Shown in pieces: positions 12,001 through 17,973 of a DNA stretch of 64,000 bases; the first letter of the stretch is position 1, and each line of letters begins with the position of its first letter. Origin of the DNA: Actinomycetes bacterium (GTDB taxonomy: Bacteria; Actinomycetota; Actinomycetes; Nanopelagicales; Nanopelagicaceae); NCBI GenBank assembly GCA_947383695.1, contig OX376642.1:434001-498000 (forward strand), in the 5' to 3' direction. A program made the translations under genes and the position numbers. The notes under the pieces were generated by a model. The model had not been told where the DNA came from, ran no database searches, and saw only the letters and a program-made list of their open reading frames with translations.

Positions 12001-12116
12001 TCATCTCTGCTAAGCCAGGTGTTTCAACAGGCAAGAATTCAACTCGAGCGACAATCTCTGGATTAAAGCCTGGCCAAAAGGTTAAGGTAACTGTGAATGT
12101 GAAGCCAAAGCCATGA
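6072..12116 (+). CDS. giant secreted multidomain surface protein (Ig-like / FnIII / Ala-rich stalk)
   Basis: 2014 aa, no recognised enzymatic domain. Residues 1-44 form a signal peptide (basic start, hydrophobic core about 18-35, end at SALA). A module of about 175 aa (47-223, from TLTIVKD to DNFGI) recurs diverged at about 1127-1293 (from TLTVHKD to DNFGF). Between them are bacterial Ig-like repeats with Asp-rich linkers (SDSGSSSSDD) and two copies of a unit containing TSTYxLTxED plus an FnIII domain opening with PGAPTSV (about 830-925 and 1032-1125). Two putative-Ig domains (SPSLPSGLSLNxSTGxITGT, about 1313-1470) and a third FnIII (about 1476-1570) follow. Then come a polyglycine hinge, a Pro/Glu strip, about 370 residues rich in Ala/Lys/Val/Glu (likely helical stalk) and TISGLKPGQKVKVTVN. 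No LPXTG sorting signal. Likely an adhesin or surface-layer fibre; function is inference. Confidence 0.8.
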   Translation: MVSIMNLNWRNRLFRSRILVPLLIAISAFFLIVLESNFRTASALAPTLTIVKDQSNTNADTSIPLPATGWTHIARPCLDGAQQYSYVNNQTAPDNSTCDSNEPGRYGNIDGDHVRTGYNYNSFKITFVNPVSEFIFDSGGVVADNQAYIHVFFENKTPTNFYSDTSAYVSFPLTLNYSGGSGWSTRYKVSFSDGTQITKIGFSYNSSGTSFSNYPSMFDNFGIPNAPTVSTFSSSTTTPRNDSNASYSLVFSQSVTGLTTDDFENAGTATGCSYTVTGSGTTYTLSISSCSDGTIQPRIKTNSVTGSTFDGPASAATTTSTITKDSFAPTASVTTATILASGNASVQSSEAGTAYLVNETVTVTSLASITGAADNLQNSVSITTANTNTNLAATGLVPGTYKLYTTDGAGNLSAASTNSISIKPATPGTPDLDSASDLGTNNDNNTSDDTPTFTLSSLISGASVTVAATPSSGNAVTCSFTSTGNSGSCTFTSLSNGTYSITAVQSFGGINSDTSTALANVVINKATISRPARPDLATSSDSGSSSSDDLTNDNTPTINVTGTFTGTATVTAAKMGSTSVTCSVSSSTCTLSTLSDGVWNITVTDGDAAGNSATSETLSITVDTTAPSTPTITAQTVSDRESISIQVADTGTAYLYRWLSTNTPSTPADVTTKASEFWNSVAVVANTSTSISTLDLGTGYNYKLYVVDEAGNISSGSTNLVKVDPASSPTISGPTRPSSSSPADKVGSTLTNVMSVSGLPVPTISYQYVRCPSVSGNWVPTCVDIPGATTSTYILTAEDAGQHIGVEITATNSQGSTVQIGVATAKVEASVPGAPTSVATTITGSTTASIAFTVPASNGASITDYDLEYSSNNGSTWTSFNNGTSTTNPILVTGLTANTSYIFRVKAKNSAGDGSFSIATSPQTTLQAPSVATNEAPQNLASPGVFKVGDTITNQMTFDGFPNPTLSYQFLRCPTVTYSSNDCAEIPSATSSTYTLTGEDVGKYMGVKITATNSSGSLVQTPMRNTLVTAARPGAPTSVAVSITGSTTATVSFTAPVSNGGSAITGYTVTSTPSGAVCAAGASSTTYNCTGLAAGTSYTFKVKATNTVGSGIDSSPSSSAVTLVAPTLTVHKDESNNATDTPISLQSGTLTDPCASNSYYTITFSSGSCNREPTNYSSGNVNADNMFVDTNRSVFLNLLQPINSFTFDACCVDRSVYVLVQYEDSNPSSFYVGNSGFVSYLLTANASSVPSTRYQISFADGRLIKKIGLGFNSDGSSSSGDITIYDNFGFSVAPLATSVSVSSKSLTAGTAATSFTPINASGGGSSKTYSISPSLPSGLSLNASTGAITGTPTGASASTSYTVSVTDGSSTSTATFSLGVNAALSSTTGTVPSGVYKDVAVTAFTPVSFSGGTSPVTYSVSPSLPAGLSLNTSTGVISGTATGTAASTTYTVTATDANGASEASTFAFAVTNQPTAPGAPTIGAATSTGQTTATVAFTAPANTGGAAITTYTVTASPGSITATGSSSPITVSGLTAGTAYTFSITATNAAGLTSSSSSPSSSITTESAPVQNNNNGGGGGGGGGAPAPAPEPAPEPVCNATCVAAQNAAAKAAADKAAAEKVAAEKLIADKAAAVAVAEKAKVDVSAAVASATAAAEKVSAATVAKVAVDTIAAAVSTVVNSANAAQTSTSKITSEAAASIKSAPAAATKAASTASANSKANTAATQVKAAANAAQKAAASSQAQTSNTPEIAFGSSNTASAASQAAAKADAAARAGKSAANEVAAAAEVKSIESRVTATALQNEANAAVAEAIAEQKVAAALATEAKVAADKASAATTEKIAATAAAKTAAETLVTLLTEKVAIAEKVATAASEEVRAEAQKTLDTVNIKIAEAERAVTETVSKADAAIAAQAEAIKVAEATKATAEAQVRKVDQLLASVPIKATAAVRAASAAAVAAKVAAAAKVAAATIPSRAVISAKPGVSTGKNSTRATISGLKPGQKVKVTVNVKPKP

Positions 12117-13783
12117 TGCGTAAATTACTTTTGCTGACGTTAATCTTTCTGAACTTTTCGGTTTTGCCAGCTGATTCCGCCGAGAAAAAGGTTGTCATCG
12201 ACAGGCTTACTCAGTCAGAGGCTGAGGATCTTGATATCGAAATCCCTGATGAAGTCCCTCCAGGTTTTCACTCCATCACCATTGAGGTCTATGACGACAA
12301 TGGAACGGTAAGCCAGAAAGAGATTGAGTTTTGTAAGGATGAAGAGGGTGTTGTTCAGTGGGATAACAACTGCCCTAATTTGAATTTGGATGAAGAACCC
12401 GCACCTGCTGATCCAGAACCGGTAAAGGCGATTAAGACAGGGTTACAGCCTTACGATCCACTGGGCGATCCAGAGACGACAAAGGGGCTGCATTTGGCTG
12501 CTTTTGCTGCCCTTGCTGCGTTGACATCGGTCAAGCGCAATGAGAAGCAAAGTGATGAAGAGGCAGAGCAGGAGTCCTTGCAATCTGTCTCATCAGGAGC
12601 GTTGAAGTTACTGAAGAATGAACCAGGCAAGGGCGATCTGTCACAAACCTGGGACAACAAATTTACAGATGAGACAGATTTCGCTTTTGTATCTTTAGCA
12701 CATCGCTTTAACCGTTTCTCGCCATTGCTTACCCGCACGATTCAAGACGGCAACACAGTGCGAGCAATCATTGGCTCCTTTGCAGCGCTATTGATCCCTA
12801 TTGGTTTGATTCTTGGAATCATTGCAGCGATCAATACAGGCGCTCAGGCGTTGCCACCTGTTTGGGCAATCGTCGGTGCCATTATGGCGGTTGCAATCTT
12901 TGATGCATTTGCGGGCTTTATCGCAGGCTTTGTTTTCTTCTTAGCAGCATTGCTAACTGGAAACATCACTAACCGTCCTGAGCTGCTTACATCAATTGGT
13001 GTAATGGTTCTGTTCTTTGCACCAGCTTTGCTTGCAAGTGCATTCCGTCCATTCCGTCGTTTGGTTCGAAATCAAGATGATATGTGGGAGCGCATTACAG
13101 ATTATGCGCTTGGAACATTGTTAACTTTCTGGGTAATTACAAAGATGGTTGCTGCCATGAACGGTTTGGCTCGTCTTGAGCTGCCAATTACAGAGTATGG
13201 AACTGAGCTCGCTTTTATTGCTGCCGGTTTGTTGTTGATCCGCGTTGCTTTGGAAGATATTGCGGTTGAGCACTATCCAATGCGTCTTCGTGCGCTACAT
13301 GTTGAGATCAAGAAGCCATCACAGAATCAGAAGATTCGCTCACTTGCCTTCAAAATCTTTGTCTTCTTCATTATGGCCGCGCCATTTGTCGGTTCAACAC
13401 TGAACTTGGTTCTAGGAACCTTGTTGTTTGCGATTCCTCAGATCACATCACTTAGCCTTGAAGACAACCTGCCTAAGAAGAAGTTGTATCTACCAAAGGG
13501 TGTTTTCAAGACGGTTGTGATGATCTTTGTAATGGCACTTACCTCAAATCTAATCGAAGGTGCTTTTTCATCACCTGAAGCCTTCTTAAAGTGGAGCTTT
13601 GTGGTGATGGCCTTGCCTGGCTTCTTCCTGCACTACTTAGATGCAATCACAGATGCACCAGAGTCGGATTGGAAAACCACAGACAAGGGTCGAAAGATCT
13701 ATCGCATCGGTGGAGTCATCGTGTTTATCTTGATGGTGCTGGTTGTGAAGGGCGTAGATATCGCTTCATGGCTTGTTGGGTAA
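12113..13783 (+). CDS. polytopic membrane protein coupled to the giant surface protein
   Basis: 556 aa, family not recognised. A short signal sequence (residues 1-22, ending DSA) precedes an extracytoplasmic domain with a Cys pair (C74, C87) and an Asp/Glu/Pro-rich linker. Hydrophobic segments follow near 125-140, 217-241, 248-284 (probably two), 292-311, 331-350, 365-380, 411-440, 464-482, 492-508 and 532-550, so about ten transmembrane helices. Its ATG overlaps the TGA of the giant gene (ATGATG), implying translational coupling and a shared job, for example export, anchoring or signalling for the surface protein. A second ATG three bases later is an equal start candidate. The gene ends 15 bp before the att-like repeat, so it is the last gene of the island. 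Confidence 0.78.
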   Translation: MMRKLLLLTLIFLNFSVLPADSAEKKVVIDRLTQSEAEDLDIEIPDEVPPGFHSITIEVYDDNGTVSQKEIEFCKDEEGVVQWDNNCPNLNLDEEPAPADPEPVKAIKTGLQPYDPLGDPETTKGLHLAAFAALAALTSVKRNEKQSDEEAEQESLQSVSSGALKLLKNEPGKGDLSQTWDNKFTDETDFAFVSLAHRFNRFSPLLTRTIQDGNTVRAIIGSFAALLIPIGLILGIIAAINTGAQALPPVWAIVGAIMAVAIFDAFAGFIAGFVFFLAALLTGNITNRPELLTSIGVMVLFFAPALLASAFRPFRRLVRNQDDMWERITDYALGTLLTFWVITKMVAAMNGLARLELPITEYGTELAFIAAGLLLIRVALEDIAVEHYPMRLRALHVEIKKPSQNQKIRSLAFKIFVFFIMAAPFVGSTLNLVLGTLLFAIPQITSLSLEDNLPKKKLYLPKGVFKTVVMIFVMALTSNLIEGAFSSPEAFLKWSFVVMALPGFFLHYLDAITDAPESDWKTTDKGRKIYRIGGVIVFILMVLVVKGVDIASWLVG

Positions 13784-13798
13784 TAGAACGCCGAAACT

Positions 13799-13816
13799 AG
13801 TGGGGCGGGTCGGGCT
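13799..13816. repeat. att-like direct repeat, tRNA-proximal copy
   Basis: 18 bp identical to 3269-3286. It covers the tRNA-Met 3' end (13801-13816) and two downstream bases. Confidence 0.7.
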
Positions 13817-13874
13817 CGAACCGACGACGACGGAATTATGAGTTCCGGGCTCTAACCAACTGAGCTACCGCCCC
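13801..13874 (-). tRNA. tRNA-Met (anticodon CAT)
   Basis: 74 nt cloverleaf on the minus strand. Acceptor arm GGGGCGG / CCGCCCC with discriminator A; D-arm GCTCAGTTGGTTAGAGC; anticodon arm with the loop CTCATAA; T-arm GTCGGTTCGAGCCCGAC. The anticodon CAT is the complement of 13838-13840. No CCA is encoded. The CTCATAA loop and absence of initiator features point to an elongator tRNA-Met; a lysidine-modified tRNA-Ile cannot be fully excluded by eye. Its 3' end forms one border of the putative island. Confidence 0.93.
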
Positions 13875-13889
13875 TAACGAGTGTGAACT

Positions 13890-14222
13890 TTACCTTGATT
13901 TTTTCTCGCGCTGGAATCCTCTGCGACCCCAGAACTCCCAAAGCCCCATAACGGAGAGAACAAGCGCAAAACCAAAGAGCAGATCCTCTATGGGAGCTGC
14001 TGCAATTCGATATCCGGTAATTGAATCTGGGTTATACATAACGATCGCTTTTCCATCACCGCGAAGATGAGTAAGCCACCAGTTAGTTAATAACTGGAAG
14101 GGAAGAATGATCATGTAGGAAAGCCAAAAGGCTAGGCGTGTAAGCAAAGAGTTCTTGAAAAGAAAGAGATCAACAACAACCGCGACAAAGACCGCCGCTA
14201 CCGCGATATCGCTATAGCTCAT
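13890..14222 (-). CDS. crtYd: lycopene beta-cyclase subunit CrtYd
   Basis: Second half of the actinobacterial heterodimeric lycopene cyclase, which converts lycopene to cyclic carotenoids in the membrane. 110 aa with three hydrophobic helices and the family signature of a polar pair after the second helix (NPDSITGYRIAAAPIEDLLFGFALVL, written here only by its key residues P, E and D). The C-terminus is basic (RRGFQREKKSR). Its ATG overlaps the stop of crtYc by 4 nt, so the two subunits are translationally coupled, as expected for partners needed in equal amounts. It sits directly beside blh, which would use the beta-carotene product. Confidence 0.85.
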   Translation of the reverse strand: MSYSDIAVAAVFVAVVVDLFLFKNSLLTRLAFWLSYMIILPFQLLTNWWLTHLRGDGKAIVMYNPDSITGYRIAAAPIEDLLFGFALVLSVMGLWEFWGRRGFQREKKSR

Positions 14223-14566
14223 TTCTCCTCATCCTTTCCGAACTCTTTTTCGCGCAGATGAGGCTTAACTGTTGTAACTCCTTCGATGGTCAAGATCGCC
14301 GCCATGGGCACGATGATGAAAAAGAGAAACTCTTCGAGCGGAATATCAAAAGGTCCATAAATACCAAGCATGCGATCGCGATTAAAGAACCAATGACCTT
14401 GGGCAATTGCATAGGCATCCCAAATTAAGAACAGGGTGCTGATCGGAAGAATGCTCAAGAGTGCACGCTTCCAACGACGAAGTACGCTGGTTTTCAAAAC
14501 GATCTCTAACCAAAAAGAGCCACAAACGGTGAAGGCGAGCATCGCCATATAACCGAATTTTTCCAC
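14219..14566 (-). CDS. crtYc: lycopene beta-cyclase subunit CrtYc
   Basis: First subunit of the heterodimeric lycopene cyclase, with three membrane helices and the conserved loop between helices two and three (WDAYAIAQGHWFF ... GPFDIPLEEFLFF). A GTG at 14566 (VEKFGYMAML) is preferred because it gives about 115 aa, in line with the family. An ATG at 14620 would add 18 residues without similarity and would overlap the start codon of the divergent blh gene, leaving no room for promoters. Forms a two-gene unit with crtYd. With the lycopene-forming enzymes absent from this window, substrate must come from genes elsewhere. Confidence 0.82.
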   Translation of the reverse strand: MEKFGYMAMLAFTVCGSFWLEIVLKTSVLRRWKRALLSILPISTLFLIWDAYAIAQGHWFFNRDRMLGIYGPFDIPLEEFLFFIIVPMAAILTIEGVTTVKPHLREKEFGKDEEK

Positions 14567-14593
14567 GTCAGATCTTCTCACATCCACCTTTGA

Positions 14594-14599
14594 TAGGGT
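14594..14599 (+). promoter_or_regulatory. -10-like element of blh
   Basis: TAGGGT lies 20 bp before the blh ATG and is followed by an AAGGGGGC ribosome site, so blh would have a short conventional leader. No clear -35. Confidence 0.3.
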
Positions 14600-14618
14600 T
14601 ATCAAAAAGGGGGCAGAC

Positions 14619-15566
14619 ATGCAGGAAAACGTGGTTGCGCTCTTTAAACAGGTACGGCTCTTTTCATCGGTGGCTGCAGCGATCGGAATCCTGCTTTCCT
14701 TAATTTTCTCTGGGTTACTTCAAACAAGCTCTATGGGGTGGCAGGTTGTTGTCGCAGTTGTTGCTTTAGCAATAGGTATTCCTCATGGAGCTTTGGATCA
14801 CTTAGTAACTCTTCCAAAGTCGCAGCCATCAAAGATGGCGATCTTTATTGTTATTTATGTTGCCGTCGCGGTTGTAGCCGTTGTTGGAATTCTGAAGTTC
14901 AACACTGTTGGATTTATTCTCGTCTTGTTTATGAGTGCAATCCACTTTGGAATTGGTGATGCCGCCTTTATTAGCGAGATAGATAAGCGCACCAATCCTG
15001 AGAGAAAACTCAATCGCTGGTGCTATATTCCTGCAGCCGGATTTACTCCGGTGTTTATACCTTTAGTGAACTCTGCAAGCACCGAAGCGCTGGCATCTGT
15101 GAATCCTGCGTTGATTAATTGGCACCAGGGATTTGATTCTGAAATCTTGATACTTGTCTCTGCCTTTGCCGTACTTTCCATTGCTGTGATGTTTGTGGGA
15201 AAGAGAAAACGAGAAGGTGTGGATCTAACTTTGCTTTTGCTCTTGGCCCATCTCGCACCTCCATTAATTGCATTTGCTGTCTACTTTGGATGCTGGCATG
15301 CAATGCGGCACACAGCTCGCTTGACCCTTTCTCTGCCGAAATGTATTGAGAGTTTGAATCTAGGCTTGAATAGAAAAGCCTTTTTTTGCGCCGTTATTCC
15401 AGGATTACCTGCTCTGGTTGGAACCTTTGTAGTTGCTGCGGTTTTAGCGTTAAGTGGCCAGAGTTTTTCCGATGAGTTTTTCTGGATGGCGTTAGTAGTT
15501 GTGTGGGCGCTCACTGTGCCTCACATGGTAGTTACCGCTAAATTGGATCGTGCAGCACTAGCCTAA
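14619..15566 (+). CDS. blh: Brp/Blh-type beta-carotene 15,15'-dioxygenase (retinal-forming)
   Basis: Membrane enzyme that cleaves beta-carotene into two molecules of retinal, the chromophore of microbial rhodopsins. 315 aa with about eight hydrophobic helices. Conserved iron-binding histidines are visible: H56 and H61 in IPHGALDH, H108 in IHFGIGDA, H226 and H230 in CWHAMRHT, plus VPHMVV near the C-terminus. An AAGGGGGC ribosome site precedes the ATG. It is divergent from crtYc/crtYd, so the last step to beta-carotene and its cleavage to retinal sit in one 1.7-kb cassette. No rhodopsin gene is in the window; dependence on an actinorhodopsin elsewhere is inference. Confidence 0.88.
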   Translation: MQENVVALFKQVRLFSSVAAAIGILLSLIFSGLLQTSSMGWQVVVAVVALAIGIPHGALDHLVTLPKSQPSKMAIFIVIYVAVAVVAVVGILKFNTVGFILVLFMSAIHFGIGDAAFISEIDKRTNPERKLNRWCYIPAAGFTPVFIPLVNSASTEALASVNPALINWHQGFDSEILILVSAFAVLSIAVMFVGKRKREGVDLTLLLLLAHLAPPLIAFAVYFGCWHAMRHTARLTLSLPKCIESLNLGLNRKAFFCAVIPGLPALVGTFVVAAVLALSGQSFSDEFFWMALVVVWALTVPHMVVTAKLDRAALA

Positions 15567-15570
15567 GCTC

Positions 15571-16161
15571 ATGAAGTTAAAAGCAAGTGTGATTGCTGCC
15601 TTTATTGTGGCAACGACATTGACTCCGGCACAGGCCGCTCCGATTTATGTATTCCCAATCGCCAATTGCGAAGCTAACTATGCACGCGCACACCATGATT
15701 ATGCTGCGACAGATATTTTGACAAAAGCCGGGTGCAAGTTTGTTGCGCCAATAGATGGTGTTGTAGATGAGGTTAATCGAACAGATCTTTGGAAAGGTAA
15801 GACAAATCTAGGTATCGATCGCGGTGGTTTGTATGTATCGATCATCGGCGTTGATGGAGTTCGCTATTACGGTTCACATCTGCGTTCGATTCCAGCAAGC
15901 ATTCAACCAGGAGTATCTGTGAAGGCAGGTCGTCCGTTAGGTGCTGTCGGTTCAACCGGAAGTGCGCGAGGCACTGCGCCACATCTTCACTTTGGAATTT
16001 CCTGGCCAACAGCTGAAAATATTTGGTGGGTTCGTCGCGGTGAAGTATTGCCGTGGAAGTATCTAGATGCATGGAAAGCTGGAAAGGATTTATCTCCAGT
16101 TAAAGAAGTTAATGCTCGCAAATTAAAGGTGGGAGAGCTTCCACCAGAACCAAAGAAGTAA
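15571..16161 (+). CDS. secreted M23-family (LytM-like) peptidase
   Basis: 196 aa. A signal peptide (residues 1-22, ending AQA) directs it out of the cell. The Zn-binding pattern of M23 endopeptidases is present: H41/H42 with D48 in HHDYAATDIL, and the HxH motif at H138 and H140 (APHLHFGIS), with an additional histidine at H103 (GSHLRS). Such enzymes cut peptide cross-links in peptidoglycan, or act as inactive scaffolds; here the metal ligands look complete. It starts 4 bp after blh and ends at a strong bidirectional terminator, so it may share the blh transcript despite an unrelated role. Confidence 0.85.
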   Translation: MKLKASVIAAFIVATTLTPAQAAPIYVFPIANCEANYARAHHDYAATDILTKAGCKFVAPIDGVVDEVNRTDLWKGKTNLGIDRGGLYVSIIGVDGVRYYGSHLRSIPASIQPGVSVKAGRPLGAVGSTGSARGTAPHLHFGISWPTAENIWWVRRGEVLPWKYLDAWKAGKDLSPVKEVNARKLKVGELPPEPKK

Positions 16162-16163
16162 AT

Positions 16164-16198
16164 AAAAAAACCCCGCCAGTTACCCGGCGGGGTTTTTT
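16164..16198. terminator. bidirectional intrinsic terminator
   Basis: Stem CCCCGCC (16171-16177) / GGCGGGG (16186-16192), flanked by an A-run (16164-16170) on the left and a T-run (16193-16198) on the right, so it can end both the M23 gene (+) and the cold-shock gene (-). Confidence 0.92.
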
Positions 16199-16213
16199 AA
16201 TAGTTAGTGTTGA

Positions 16214-16417
16214 TTAGGCAGGGTTTACTGCATCAGCCTGAGGACCCTTTGGACCCTGTACGACCTCAAATGAAACTGCCTGACCCTCTTCAAGGGACTT
16301 GTAACCGTTTCCTTGAATAGCTGAGTAGTGAACGAATACATCTTGTCCGCCACCATCAACTGCAATGAAACCGAAACCCTTTTCAGAGTTGAACCACTTA
16401 ACTGTGCCTGTTGCCAT
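16214..16417 (-). CDS. cold-shock domain protein (CspA family)
   Basis: 67-aa single cold-shock domain that binds single-stranded RNA and DNA and melts mRNA structure. The RNP1 motif KGFGFI and RNP2 motif VFVHY are intact, and the N-terminus [18 protein letters not shown] is typical of the actinobacterial group. A GAAGGAAAA ribosome site lies about 9 nt before the ATG. The upstream leader contains a strong hairpin (16443-16467), in keeping with the structured 5' UTRs that control cold-shock genes. Single-gene unit ending at a bidirectional terminator. Confidence 0.95.
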   Translation of the reverse strand: MATGTVKWFNSEKGFGFIAVDGGGQDVFVHYSAIQGNGYKSLEEGQAVSFEVVQGPKGPQADAVNPA

Positions 16418-16442
16418 GTATTTATTTTCCTTCGATATGTGG

Positions 16443-16467
16443 GTGATCCGAGAAATCCTCGGTTCAC
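16443..16467 (-). promoter_or_regulatory. stem-loop in the cold-shock gene 5' leader
   Basis: GTGA-T-CCGAG-AAATC-CTCGG-T-TCAC: two stacked perfect stems (5 bp and 4 bp) separated by one T-T mismatch, with a 5-nt loop. It lies about 10 nt upstream of the ribosome site of the cold-shock gene and inside its predicted leader. Confidence 0.55.
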
Positions 16468-16494
16468 GGTCTTCCTCTTGCTCCAGCGATACCG

Positions 16495-16500
16495 ATTATG
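16495..16500 (-). promoter_or_regulatory. possible -10 of the cold-shock gene
   Basis: CATAAT on the minus strand; transcription would start near 16488, giving a leader of about 70 nt that includes the hairpin. No convincing -35. The rest of 16501-16689 shows nothing recognisable apart from the DUF3145 ribosome site. Confidence 0.3.
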
Positions 16501-16689
16501 CAAAACATGAAACGGGTACTGATTAAGCGTCCGACTGAGCCCAACTGTACCGCCTACCGCTCCGTATGCCTAAAGGGGGAGTAGACAGTTTCAGGCTCAT
16601 TGGTGTCTAATTGAGGTGTTCGCTCCGCAAGTTTGAGCCGAAAATGCTGCTGGGGAAGGTCGCATTTGGGCAACCTTGCAAGGAGAACC

Positions 16690-17199
16690 ATGGAACGTTT
16701 AACCACGCCTTCAAACCGTCAGCAGGTTCGGGGCTTTCTAACCATTCACTCAACGCCATCTGCTTTGCGCCACCATATTGATTGGGCGGTTCAAGCTGTT
16801 CTTGGAACCTGGGTAAAACCATCGTGGACTCCACAACCTTTAATTCCTGGCTCTTATCGCACACAAATTGAGTTTCGTGATCGTGCAGGAGCCGCTGCCG
16901 AACTTGCAAGCTCACTTCGTAGTTGGCATTACTTAAACTTTGAGGTTATTGAAAACAGTGACAATGGTGGCGAATTATTTAGATGTACGCCCGAGCTTGG
17001 AATACATCGCGCAATCGTTGATCAGACAGGTGCGGTCATTCTTACTGAAAATCAACTGAGCGCGGTATTAAAAAACGCCTTTGATGAAGAAAGTATTCGC
17101 GAAGCAATTTCTTCACTTCTGGGAAACCCATGGGAGTTAGAGCTCGATCGCTTCAGGAGTGTTGACCTTCAAGAAATTGCTCACCTTCGCGCAATCTAG
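16690..17199 (+). CDS. DUF3145 family protein
   Basis: 169 aa, matching the actinobacteria-restricted DUF3145 family, whose function is not known. The family's N-terminal pattern is clear: RGFLTIHSTPSALRHHIDWAV, followed by WTPQPLIPGSYR, a RDRAGAAAELASSLRSW helix and the TPELGIHRA segment. The ATG at 16690 is chosen over an upstream in-frame ATG at 16633 because an AGGAGA ribosome site sits 4 nt before it and the extra residues do not resemble the family. It is divergent from the cold-shock gene and 15 bp upstream of the SIMPL gene. No signal peptide or membrane segment, so it is probably cytosolic. Confidence 0.85.
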   Translation: MERLTTPSNRQQVRGFLTIHSTPSALRHHIDWAVQAVLGTWVKPSWTPQPLIPGSYRTQIEFRDRAGAAAELASSLRSWHYLNFEVIENSDNGGELFRCTPELGIHRAIVDQTGAVILTENQLSAVLKNAFDEESIREAISSLLGNPWELELDRFRSVDLQEIAHLRAI

Positions 17200-17202
17200 A
17201 AG

Positions 17203-17208
17203 TAAGAT
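17203..17208 (+). promoter_or_regulatory. -10-like element of the SIMPL gene (leaderless type)
   Basis: TAAGAT followed by exactly 6 nt and the ATG at 17215, with no ribosome site. No clear -35. Confidence 0.4.
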
Positions 17209-17214
17209 ATAGAC

Positions 17215-17973
17215 ATGACTCAACTTAATGAAAGCCCAATCATCACCGTAGAACGTCGCAAAGCTGTCACAATTATTATTGCAGCTGTCATCATGTCACT
17301 TGCTATTGGTGGCGGATTGATGAAGGTTGGTTCGGGCTTTGCTTCGCGAAGCAGCGATGGAATCACTGTAACCGGTTCTGCAAAAACTACAGCGACAGCA
17401 GATAACGCGGTCTGGGTTCTCAATGTCAGTCTTTCATCACCAACAGTTGCAACCGCCGTTAAAAAGGTAGATGCAGATGTTGCAGCGCTATCTCAGTACT
17501 TAACTGAAGGTGGAATCGCTGCAGAGGGTTTAACACTTGGTGCGGTTGCTACCTTTGCAAATGAGGAGTACATCAACGGCAATGCAACAGGAAGAATTCT
17601 TTCCTACCGTGCAACTCGTGAAGTAACTGTTCGTTCAAAGGATGTACAGCTTGTTTCAAAGTTGAGCCAAGGAATCGGATCATTGCTTGCAACAGGAATT
17701 AATGCCAACAACTACGGACCTCAGTACTACATCTCAAACCTTCCAGAGCTTCGCCCACAGTTAATGGCAGAGGCGATGAAGGATGCAAAGGTTCGCGCAG
17801 AAGCACTCACAAAGGCTGTTGGCGGAAATATTGGATCACTTGTCAATGTAAAGGCTGGCCCAATTCAGATCACGACACCTGATTCAACAATGACAGCTGA
17901 TTACGGTGCCTATGACACATCAACTATTGAAAAGACAGTAACAGCTACCGTTTCGGTAACTTTCAAAAGCTAA
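17215..17973 (+). CDS. SIMPL (DUF541) domain protein, membrane-anchored
   Basis: 252 aa. An N-terminal membrane segment (residues about 17-37) is followed by a SIMPL domain: ITVTGSAKTTATADNAVW at the start, paired repeats of DVAALSQYL and LVSKLSQGI, and the terminal KTVTATVSVTFKS. Relatives include the periplasmic E. coli YggE and the animal signalling protein SIMPL; the precise molecular role is unsettled. The absence of a typical cleavage site suggests a single-pass anchor with the domain outside the cell. A -10-like TAAGAT ends 6 nt before the ATG. Its 3' end overlaps the convergent carboxylase gene by 4 bp. Confidence 0.85.
   Translation: MTQLNESPIITVERRKAVTIIIAAVIMSLAIGGGLMKVGSGFASRSSDGITVTGSAKTTATADNAVWVLNVSLSSPTVATAVKKVDADVAALSQYLTEGGIAAEGLTLGAVATFANEEYINGNATGRILSYRATREVTVRSKDVQLVSKLSQGIGSLLATGINANNYGPQYYISNLPELRPQLMAEAMKDAKVRAEALTKAVGGNIGSLVNVKAGPIQITTPDSTMTADYGAYDTSTIEKTVTATVSVTFKS

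Larger units (their letters stand above)
3269..13816. mobile_element. putative tRNA-Met-associated genomic island, integrase-less
   Basis: The segment is bracketed by an exact 18-bp direct repeat (AGTGGGGCGGGTCGGGCT) at 3269-3286 and 13799-13816. The right copy contains the last 16 bases of the tRNA-Met(CAT) gene plus two flanking bases; the left copy is an orphan fragment between convergent genes. Integrases of the tyrosine family commonly target tRNA 3' ends and leave this architecture. Inside are only three genes: a STAND-LuxR regulator, a 2014-aa secreted protein and a membrane protein. No integrase, transposase or phage gene is seen, so the element is either a relic or was moved by an enzyme acting in trans. 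Insertion is inference; the repeat and gene content are direct observations. Confidence 0.65.

Noticed and set aside
14567-14620. ATG start at 14620 for crtYc
   Set aside because: Overlaps the divergent blh start codon, leaves no promoter space and adds non-family residues.
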